Assembly (NCBI GenBank): GCA_964544365.1
Contig: CAZJCW010000049.1
Coordinates: 1-21,213, forward strand
Source: Alsobacter sp964544365
GTDB taxonomy: Bacteria; Pseudomonadota; Alphaproteobacteria; Rhizobiales; Beijerinckiaceae
DNA: 21,213 nucleotides
Direction: 5' to 3'
Made by a program: the position numbers and the translations under genes. The notes under the pieces were generated by a model that saw only the letters and a list, made by a program, of their open reading frames with translations, searched no databases and had not been told where the DNA came from. This document shows, piece by piece, positions 15,895 through 21,213 of this stretch; the stretch's first letter is position 1, and each line of letters opens with the position of its first letter.

Positions 15895-16980
15895 TCAGGC
15901 CGCCGCGATCGTCTTGCGCACGGACGGCCTGAAGGTCGCCCAGGACGGCCTCCGGAACAGAACATCGAGCGGCGTGCCCCGCACGAGCCGCTGCAACAGC
16001 AGCGGTGCGATGATCGCACCGACGGTCACCAGCGCCGACACGACCCCGACGTCGGCGACGAGGCCCGTCTTCAGGAGGAGCCAGCGCAGCGCCGCCATCG
16101 GAAGGAAGAAGGCGAGGTAGATCGTCAGCGAGTTGTGGCCGCAGCCCGCGATGAACCGCGCCGCGCCGAAGCGGGCGAGGAGCGCCGAAAGCGTCACGAC
16201 GGCCAGCGCACCGGCAAGGCCCAGCGCCAGGCTCACTCCCGGGAGGTCGGACACGGCGGCGAAGCCGGGGACCGGGGAGGCGGTGCCGACGGCCCAGCCG
16301 TTGAGCATCGCCCACGCCACGAGCCCGCCCGCCGCCAGTGCGGGGCGCCGCATCGTCGCGTCGGCGAGCGCGAAGACCCGCGCGGCGAAGAGATAGCCGA
16401 CCAGGAAATAGACCCAGCGGCCGGCGAATTCGTCGACAACCGTCCATCCGGTATGGATGGGCGCGAACTCGAGCGCGGCCGCGACGCCGAGCAGGATGGG
16501 CGTCGGGACGCCCCGCAGCGCCTTCGTCATCACGAAGAACACCGGCAGCAGGTAGATGAACCAGAGCGTGCCGAACGGTTCGATCCACGCCATGGCGAAC
16601 GGCATCAGCGCGGCCCAGTCGCCGTGCATCATCGCCATGGGCGCCTTGAAGGCGAACTGGATCGCCAGCCACAGCACGTAGAACCAGGCGAAGTGCACGA
16701 CCTTGCGGTCGACGTAGGTGCCCCAGTCGCGATCGATCACCTTCGCGAGGAACAGTCCGGAAATCAGGAAGAAATCCGGCATCCGGAACGGCTTGGCGAA
16801 CGCCACGACCTCATGCAGGAAGCCGGTTCCATGCATCGCCTCGCCGACGCCGAGGGTCGAGTGCATCATCACCACGAGGATGATGCACAACCCCTTGGCG
16901 TAATCCACCCATAGGACACGGTTCTCGGTCACCCGTGCCTGCCCGGCCATGGCCCTGATCCTGTCGAACTGCGCGCTCAT
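15895..16980 (-). CDS. Acyltransferase 3-family integral membrane protein
   Basis: A 361-residue polytopic membrane protein with about ten predicted membrane segments. The AT3 signature is at the N-terminus: RVLWVDYAKGLCIILVVMMH with the catalytic-type H40, followed by FRMPDFFLISGLFLAK. The C-terminal part contains CGHNSLTIYLAFFLPMAALR, typical of OpgC/OafA-like proteins. Such proteins transfer acyl groups to surface polysaccharides or periplasmic glucans; there is no SGNH domain here. The start ATG at 16980 gives the family's usual N-terminus, although the frame extends to a GTG at 17049. The leader contains a strong hairpin at 17003-17020. It does not obviously belong with the neighbouring catabolic genes. 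Confidence 0.85.
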   Translation of the reverse strand: MSAQFDRIRAMAGQARVTENRVLWVDYAKGLCIILVVMMHSTLGVGEAMHGTGFLHEVVAFAKPFRMPDFFLISGLFLAKVIDRDWGTYVDRKVVHFAWFYVLWLAIQFAFKAPMAMMHGDWAALMPFAMAWIEPFGTLWFIYLLPVFFVMTKALRGVPTPILLGVAAALEFAPIHTGWTVVDEFAGRWVYFLVGYLFAARVFALADATMRRPALAAGGLVAWAMLNGWAVGTASPVPGFAAVSDLPGVSLALGLAGALAVVTLSALLARFGAARFIAGCGHNSLTIYLAFFLPMAALRWLLLKTGLVADVGVVSALVTVGAIIAPLLLQRLVRGTPLDVLFRRPSWATFRPSVRKTIAAA

Positions 16981-17002
16981 GATTACCGATCCGTACCGCT
17001 TT

Positions 17003-17024
17003 GGAGCGCCTGGGCGCTCCTTTT
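17003..17024 (+). terminator. Terminator-like hairpin in the acyltransferase leader
   Basis: GGAGCGCC-TG-GGCGCTCC is a perfect 8-bp inverted repeat followed by TTTT on the plus strand, so it has the form of an intrinsic terminator for plus-strand (antisense) transcription. On the minus strand it would be a hairpin in the acyltransferase mRNA leader, 22 nt before the chosen ATG, that hides an AAGGAG sequence. Confidence 0.45.
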
Positions 17025-17030
17025 CGTCCC

Positions 17031-17081
17031 GTTCCGGCACAATTCGCACGCGATGAGCGGTTCATGCCGGGGTTCCGGCAC
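17031..17081. repeat. 10-bp direct repeat and small hairpin upstream of the acyltransferase gene
   Basis: GTTCCGGCAC occurs exactly at 17031-17040 and again at 17072-17081, start to start 41 bp (about four helical turns). The second copy also forms one arm of TGCCGG-GGTT-CCGGCA at 17065-17080. The spacing would suit two protein sites on the same DNA face, between the divergent acyltransferase gene and the small gene at 17217. Confidence 0.4.
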
Positions 17082-17216
17082 GTACACCGCAAGTTGTAGA
17101 CCACGGTTCCACACCGTCGTGTCGTCCGGACTGCGGCGTAGGTTCACGGACCGTAAAGGACCGGATGGCGGCGCGCGCCTGACGCGTGCTTGGGTATCCG
17201 GACACGGAGAATGGGC

Positions 17217-17477
17217 ATGACACGTTCCAACTCGCCATCGCGACCCGGCGGTCGCAGCCCGAAGGGCCGGGGTCCGGCGGACATCGTGCTGATCGATGCG
17301 CTGGAGCCCGACATCGAGCAGCGGATCGGCCAGAACATGTTCAGCGGGATCGCCTTCGCCATCAGCTACGAGCGCGTTCCCGGCGACATCAGGGACAGCC
17401 TGCAGAACGAGCACGTCTCGCTGATGAAGGCGATCCAGGCCCTGGCTCGCCAGCGCCACCGGGCCACGCTGCAGTAG
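17217..17477 (+). CDS. Small hypothetical protein (86 aa)
   Basis: I do not recognise this protein. It begins with a basic, Ser/Pro/Gly-rich stretch (SNSPSRPGGRSPKGRGP) and continues as a mostly helical, acidic-then-basic domain (DIVLIDALEPDIEQRIGQN, then DSLQNEHVSLMKAIQALARQ). There is no signal peptide or membrane segment. Coding character is supported by near-uniform G or C at third codon positions from about 17280 to the stop and by GGAGA about 7 nt before the ATG at 17217; a TTG at 17190 and an ATG at 17211 are in frame upstream but less well placed. It is divergent from the acyltransferase gene and converges on the creatininase-family gene 24 bp away. A small regulator or binding protein is possible. 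Confidence 0.7.
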   Translation: MTRSNSPSRPGGRSPKGRGPADIVLIDALEPDIEQRIGQNMFSGIAFAISYERVPGDIRDSLQNEHVSLMKAIQALARQRHRATLQ

Positions 17478-17501
17478 CGGCGCGGCGGCGCCGTTCGCCG
17501 G

Positions 17502-18290
17502 CTAGGCGAGGCGCGACAGCGAGAAGCCGGCGACGTCCCGCAGCAGGCGGATGAACGCCTCCGCCTGAAACTCCGCCGTCAAGCGTCCCTTTTCCGCCGT
17601 GCCCTTCGATGCGTCGCCGGCAGCGCCCTCGGGGTGGATGTCCTGCGCGATCCAGCCGAAGGCATTGACGCCCGTGGGACGCAGGATGGAGAACGTCTTC
17701 GAGATCTCGATCGTCGTGGGGGCGAAGTTGATCGCCTTGTCCATGCGGACGAGGTCGGGCCGGAAATGGAGCATCAGCGATGTCTCCATGTCGCCGCCAT
17801 GGATGCCGACGACCTCCTCCTCCGGCGTGTACATCCCCGCCGGCCGGCCGAGCCGGCTCCAGGAGGAGTGGACGGCCAGCATCTGGCAGCGCACGCGCAA
17901 CTCGCGCGCCACAACCTCCAGCAGGGAGGCGTTGCCGCCGTGCGAGTTGATCATCACCAGCTTGCGAAGCCCCGCCCGGGCGACGCTCTCGCCGATGTCG
18001 GTCCATGCCGCCGCGGCTGTGGTGGCGGAGAGGGTCAACGTACCGGGCGACCGGATGTGCTCGTTGGACTTGCCGACTGCCTGGGTCGGCAGCACCAGGA
18101 CTTGTAGGTCGTCCGGGAGTCTTTTCAGCGTCTCGGCAATCATTCCGTCGGCGATCGCCGTGTCGGTGCACACGGGCAGATGAGGCCCGTGCTGCTCGAT
18201 CGCGGCAACCGGCAGCACCGCGATGGCACGCTCCGGGTCCAGCCCCTCGAAGTCCTTGGTGGTCAGTTCACCCCAGAAACGATGCGGCAT
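17502..18290 (-). CDS. Creatininase-family amidohydrolase
   Basis: A 262-residue enzyme of the creatinine amidohydrolase family. The N-terminal IAVLPVAAIEQHGPHLPVCTD supplies the metal ligands E32, H34 and D43; INSHGGN (H117) and GIHGGDMETSLM (E169) complete the active-site pattern. The family opens cyclic or linear amide bonds; members include creatininase, mycofactocin peptidase MftE and the deformylase ArfB of archaeal riboflavin synthesis. It lacks any mycofactocin context, so an amide hydrolase of a catabolic pathway is more likely. The ATG at 18290 has a purine-rich AGGGGAG upstream; the frame runs open to 18908 through the preceding gene. It is third in a likely operon with the FAD oxidase and flavodoxin-fold genes, after a 53-nt gap. 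Confidence 0.87.
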   Translation of the reverse strand: MPHRFWGELTTKDFEGLDPERAIAVLPVAAIEQHGPHLPVCTDTAIADGMIAETLKRLPDDLQVLVLPTQAVGKSNEHIRSPGTLTLSATTAAAAWTDIGESVARAGLRKLVMINSHGGNASLLEVVARELRVRCQMLAVHSSWSRLGRPAGMYTPEEEVVGIHGGDMETSLMLHFRPDLVRMDKAINFAPTTIEISKTFSILRPTGVNAFGWIAQDIHPEGAAGDASKGTAEKGRLTAEFQAEAFIRLLRDVAGFSLSRLA

Positions 18291-18343
18291 CGTCCCGCTC
18301 CCCTGCCGTTCTTCCGTTTGGTCTCTGCCGCCGATCCCGCGTC

Positions 18344-18928
18344 TCAGAACGCCGTCATTGCCTTGCGGACCTTGGCCTTGAAGGCCTCCCGCTGATCCGC
18401 AGTGGCAACGTTCATGTGGTAGAGCGCATGGTAGTCGACGGTGGCCCGGGGGCCGACATACCAGCGCAGGTAGCGTTTCACCATCTTTCGTGGCGGATCG
18501 GCCATGGCAATCGCACGCCAGCGCGGTCGACCATAGGTCGAGATCCCGGCCACCTTGCGGATATGACCGAGCAGAGGCTTCACATGGGCCGGATCGGAAA
18601 TATCGAAGCCGACGCCCGGCATGAAAAGCCGATCGAAATAGCCCTTCAGCATCGCCGGGAAGCCGAAGCACCAGGTCGGGAACTGGACGATGAAGCCCTC
18701 GGCCTGCATCAGGCGCTCGACATGGCCCTCGAGTCCGGCCCGGTTCTTCGATGTGTCGTGGTAATTGCGCCGCCCGTCTTCGGAGAGGATCGGATCGAAA
18801 CCCTCCGCATAGAGGTCCAGCAGGTCCACCTCGTGTCCCGCTTCCGCCAGTCCGGCCAAGGCCTCCACGCGCAGTCCGGCATGGAAGCTCTCGGGAAGCG
18901 GGTGGCAATAGACGTACAGAATGCGCAT
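18344..18928 (-). CDS. Flavodoxin-fold NAD(P)H:quinone oxidoreductase-like protein, copy B
   Basis: A 194-residue paralogue of the protein at 13431-14018. RILYVYCHPLPESFHAGL is the flavin phosphate loop, LLDLYAEGFDPILSEDGRRNYHD matches the other copy closely, and FPTWCFGFPAMLKGYFDRLFMPG is the central flavin segment. A later segment, RKMVKRYLRWYVGPRATVDYHALYHMN by pattern, resembles the MdaB/NQO C-terminus. The expected role is NAD(P)H-dependent reduction of a quinone or partner flavoprotein. It starts 3 nt after the stop of the FAD oxidase (TAGCCTATG), so translation is coupled, and the creatininase-family gene follows. Confidence 0.86.
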   Translation of the reverse strand: MRILYVYCHPLPESFHAGLRVEALAGLAEAGHEVDLLDLYAEGFDPILSEDGRRNYHDTSKNRAGLEGHVERLMQAEGFIVQFPTWCFGFPAMLKGYFDRLFMPGVGFDISDPAHVKPLLGHIRKVAGISTYGRPRWRAIAMADPPRKMVKRYLRWYVGPRATVDYHALYHMNVATADQREAFKAKVRKAMTAF

Positions 18929-18931
18929 AGG

Positions 18932-20311
18932 CTAGGCCGTCTTCGGCACGAACGTCCGCATTTTGCCCGGGTTGAGCAGTCCATGCGGGTCGACCTCGTG
19001 CTTGAAGCCGAGTTGGTCGGCGTCGGCACGCTTGTGACGGCTCCCGTCTTCCAGCGTCACCACGTGCGGATTGGCGATGAACACGCCGTTCTCCTCATGA
19101 AGCCGGATGATCTCGTTGAGCCTCTCCGGCGTGGTGTATCGAACGATGGGCAGCGCGCTGCACGTGACGCGGCCGCCGAACTTGATGAACTCGAGGTGAG
19201 GCAGGACCTCGTCGGGGAACATCTCGGCCATCTGCCGAACCGACGCAGCGAGCCGGTCGTGCGGATAGAGGCACTGGAGATAGGTGACGCTGCGGTCGGT
19301 CTTCAGCCATTGCAGCGTCGTGTGGTTCCACGTGTACTCATACAGCGGAACCTTGCCAGGGCTCTCGTCGGTGGGCGCCTCATAGGTGATCGTCCCGCGC
19401 GAGCCGAGGATGGCCTTGAAGACCTCAAGCGACGGCTCCGCGATCATCGCGACAAGGAGGCTCTTGCCCGGCGGGCAGACGCCTTTCAGCGCGCCAAAAT
19501 AGTCGGGGATCGGCCAGGTGATCGGAGACATCAGCTTCTTGATCAGGCCATCCGCGAGAGCCGCCTCGTAGCCCACCTGCACCGCCTCGTGGAAATCGTC
19601 GAAGGCGATGATCATGTCGATCCACGGCCAGGCCGGGGCAAGCGGCATTTCCAGCGTCGTGATGATGCCGGTGGTGCCGTAGGCGCGATTGACCTTCTGC
19701 GCCGCGTCGGCCCGAAGCTCGATCACGCGCGGCGTCTCTTCCACCGTAACCACGCGGGCGGCGAGAATGTTGCCGGGCTCCCGGAGGCCGCCATACATCA
19801 CAGAGCCGACGCCGCCGGATCCACCGGCCACGAAGCCGCCGATGGTCGCGGTGCGCTTGGTGGACGGGTGCAGCCGCAACTCCCAGCCGATGGCACGGGT
19901 CTGCGCGTCGAGTTCGTGCATCTTCGCGCCGGCGCCCACGCGGACGACACCGGGCTTCTGCCACTCGATGGCGTCCAGCGCCGTGATGTCGAGCAGAACA
20001 CCGCCGTCGAGCGGCACGGCCTGGCCGTAGTTTCCCGTCCCGCCGCCGCGCACGGTCAGCGGCACGCGATGGCGCGCGCAGGCCGCCGCCACCGCGATCA
20101 CATCCGCCTCGCTACGCGGGGCCACGATGACGTCCGCAGACTTGTCCTTGAGCTGCTCGTTGAGGATCGGGCTGTACCAGAAGAAGTCCCGCGAGCGTCG
20201 GCGAACGACCTGCGGCTCGGTCACGACCGGCACGTCGCCGATGTCGGAAAGGACGGCATCGATGGCGGAGGCTGGGGGTGCGATCGTCTGGGCGAGCCGC
20301 GGCGACGTCAT
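18932..20311 (-). CDS. FAD-linked oxidase (GlcD/D-lactate dehydrogenase-like), copy B
   Basis: A 459-residue flavoprotein homologous to the oxidase at 12016-13434. The FAD-binding loop is VRGGGTGNYGQAVPLDGGVLLD by pattern, followed by ELRLHPST, ATIGGFVAGGSGGVGSVMYGG and YGTTGIIT. The C-terminal domain has EYTWNHTTL and the closing HGLLNPGKM. The N-terminal 30 or so residues differ from copy A. The ATG at 20311 is supported by GAGG 5 nt upstream; the frame is open to a TTG at 20347. It is first in a likely operon with the quinone-reductase-like and creatininase-family genes. The substrate is unknown; a 2-hydroxy acid or a related intermediate is expected. The gene is divergent from the NMT1-type binding-protein gene across 264 bp, which may share control. 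Confidence 0.86.
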   Translation of the reverse strand: MTSPRLAQTIAPPASAIDAVLSDIGDVPVVTEPQVVRRRSRDFFWYSPILNEQLKDKSADVIVAPRSEADVIAVAAACARHRVPLTVRGGGTGNYGQAVPLDGGVLLDITALDAIEWQKPGVVRVGAGAKMHELDAQTRAIGWELRLHPSTKRTATIGGFVAGGSGGVGSVMYGGLREPGNILAARVVTVEETPRVIELRADAAQKVNRAYGTTGIITTLEMPLAPAWPWIDMIIAFDDFHEAVQVGYEAALADGLIKKLMSPITWPIPDYFGALKGVCPPGKSLLVAMIAEPSLEVFKAILGSRGTITYEAPTDESPGKVPLYEYTWNHTTLQWLKTDRSVTYLQCLYPHDRLAASVRQMAEMFPDEVLPHLEFIKFGGRVTCSALPIVRYTTPERLNEIIRLHEENGVFIANPHVVTLEDGSRHKRADADQLGFKHEVDPHGLLNPGKMRTFVPKTA

Positions 20312-20419
20312 GGGAACCTCGTGATCAGTTTTCGGTCGTGACAGCAAGAAGCGTACCCGCGGGGGAGGCTAGCCGACGATGCCGGACGCGACCGGTTTGG
20401 ATCTTCTCGGCAGTGGACT

Positions 20420-20440
20420 ATTGCACAATCACCGTGCAAT
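20420..20440. promoter_or_regulatory. Inverted repeat 1, candidate operator
   Basis: ATTGCAC-N7-GTGCAAT is a perfect 7-bp inverted repeat in the control region between the divergent FAD oxidase (copy B) and NMT1-type genes. Its centre is two helical turns plus spacer (30 bp) from that of the second inverted repeat. The TTGCAC half-site recurs once at 20521-20526. Confidence 0.5.
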
Positions 20441-20449
20441 TGCCCCTTC

Positions 20450-20470
20450 CTGTGGCATAGTTTGCCACAG
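20450..20470. promoter_or_regulatory. Inverted repeat 2, candidate operator
   Basis: CTGTGGCA-TAGTT-TGCCACAG is a perfect 8-bp inverted repeat with a 5-nt spacer, nine bases after inverted repeat 1 ends. Its arms differ from repeat 1, so it may bind a different regulator. It resembles a sigma-54 core at a glance but the GG and GC are only 8 nt apart, so that reading was dropped. Confidence 0.5.
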
Positions 20471-20575
20471 CGTCCGGCGTTGCGCGTGCGGGCGCGGCTC
20501 GTCGTTGCGCGGCATGGCCGTTGCACATTCGTCGGGCGAAGCCGGCGGGAGCCGGAACCATCACGGGAGCCCCCA

Positions 20576-21213
20576 ATGAGTGACCAGAGCGAACCCAAGA
20601 GCATGAAGTACCGCATCGATCGGCGCGCCGCGCTGGGGCTGCTCGGCGGAGCGGGCGCATCGGCCCTGATCGCGATGCCCGGCTCCCGTGTAAACGCCCA
20701 GACGCTCGACAAGGTCAGCTACCAGACCAACTGGCGCGCCCAGGCCGAGCACGGCGGATTCTACCTCGCCGTCGCCAATGGCATCTACAAGAAGTACGGC
20801 ATCGACGCCGACATCCGCATGGGCGGGCCGCAGCAGAACCCGTCCCAGCTCCTGCTCGGCGGTCGCGTGGACATGATCATGTCCAACAGCTTCGAGGCCA
20901 TCAACTACGCCCGCGAGAACCTGCCGTTCCTGTGCATCGCGGCGATCTTCCAGAAGGATCCGCAGGTCATCATCTCGCATCCGGACGTCGGCCATAACAG
21001 CTTCCCCGACCTGAAGGGCAAGCCGATCCTCGTCGGAGCGGGAGGTCGCACCAGCTTCTGGCCCTTCCTGAAGGCACGGTTCGGCTTCACCGACGAGCAG
21101 GTGCGTCCCTACACCTTCAACATGGCGCCTTTCCTGGCCGACAAGAACATCTCGCAGCAGGGCTTCCTGTCGTCGGAACCCTTCGCCATCCAGAAGCAGG
21201 GCGGGGTCACGCC
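20576..21213 (+). CDS. NMT1/THI5-like ABC transporter substrate-binding protein, partial (3' end beyond window)
   Basis: The first 212 codons of a periplasmic binding protein; the window ends before the stop. The N-terminus has a Tat-type signal (YRIDRRAALGLLGGAGASAL, R16-R17), cleaved probably after VNAQ around residue 42. The mature part begins KVSYQTNWRAQAEHGGFYLAVANGIYKKYGI by pattern, which is the typical opening of NMT1/THI5-like proteins (SsuA/TauA/ThiY group), followed by GPQQNPSQLLLGGRVDMIMSNS. Such proteins bind sulfonates, nitrate, pyrimidine precursors or other small organics; this one cannot be assigned. GGGAG lies about 6 nt before the ATG. The nearby creatininase-family operon on the opposite strand may process what it imports. 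Confidence 0.87.
   Translation, partial: MSDQSEPKSMKYRIDRRAALGLLGGAGASALIAMPGSRVNAQTLDKVSYQTNWRAQAEHGGFYLAVANGIYKKYGIDADIRMGGPQQNPSQLLLGGRVDMIMSNSFEAINYARENLPFLCIAAIFQKDPQVIISHPDVGHNSFPDLKGKPILVGAGGRTSFWPFLKARFGFTDEQVRPYTFNMAPFLADKNISQQGFLSSEPFAIQKQGGVT

Noticed and set aside
17478..17501. GC-rich gap between convergent genes as a terminator
   Set aside because: Repeated GGC/GCC runs can pair in several ways but no single stable stem with a T-tract stands out.
18005..20341. A 2.3-kb open frame on the plus strand covering three minus-strand genes
   Set aside because: It is an antisense frame of GC-rich coding DNA. The minus-strand frames carry recognisable families with correct motifs; the plus frame gives an Arg/His/Asp-rich protein with no domain.
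20451..20466. Possible sigma-54 promoter TGTGGCATAGTTTGCC before the NMT1-type gene
   Set aside because: The GG and GC doublets are 8 nt apart instead of 10; the sequence is better explained as an inverted repeat.

Overview
The window is about 21.2 kb of GC-rich DNA with dense genes, short gaps and frequent 1-4 nt overlaps. Protein features (UrtA-type binding protein, phosphonate-monoester-hydrolase-like sulfatase, GlcD/GlcG-type proteins, OtnI/Hyi isomerase, NMT1-type and Tat-exported proteins) suggest an alphaproteobacterium, probably Hyphomicrobiales or Rhodospirillales. That placement is inferred from family resemblance; no rRNA or marker gene is present. No tRNA, rRNA, CRISPR array or insertion sequence was seen.

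Layout. (1) 1-818, minus: the 5' part of a urea/short-chain-amide binding protein gene (urtA-like), with a near-consensus sigma-54 promoter 41 bp upstream. (2) 1100-3973: an alkaline-phosphatase-superfamily sulfatase/phosphonate monoester hydrolase (minus), divergent from an ArsR-type repressor (plus) that converges on a 2-oxotetronate/hydroxypyruvate isomerase (minus). A perfect inverted repeat lies in the shared sulfatase/arsR control region and a 20-bp palindrome is centred on the arsR stop. (3) 4063-9850, minus: four tightly coupled genes for an unusual envelope/export apparatus: TolC-family lipoprotein, periplasmic adaptor, GAF-like/HlyD adaptor, and a PqqD-like/M50 protease/HlyD fusion. 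No ABC, RND or MFS motor is encoded beside them. (4) 9851-10276: an AT-richer intergenic region. (5) 10277-14018, plus: Tat-exported metallo-beta-lactamase-fold hydrolase with a strong terminator, then an atypical RidA-family protein, an FAD-linked oxidase and a flavodoxin-fold quinone-reductase-like protein. (6) 14048-17477: GlcG-like protein, M20 allantoate/carbamoyl-amino-acid amidohydrolase, acyltransferase-3 membrane protein and a small unknown protein. (7) 17502-20311, minus: a second FAD oxidase/quinone-reductase pair followed by a creatininase-family amidohydrolase. (8) 20576-end, plus: a Tat-exported NMT1/THI5-like ABC binding protein, truncated by the window, with two inverted repeats upstream.

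How the genes may work together. Much of the window looks like scavenging of nitrogen-rich or C2/C3 oxidised compounds: urea or amide uptake under sigma-54, amidohydrolases of the ureide and creatininase types, GlcD/GlcG/Hyi-type oxidation and isomerisation, and binding-protein transport. The most unusual element is the motorless four-gene apparatus at 4063-9850. The FAD-oxidase/quinone-reductase pair occurs twice, in opposite orientations and with different accessory genes, which suggests two related oxidative pathways with different substrates.
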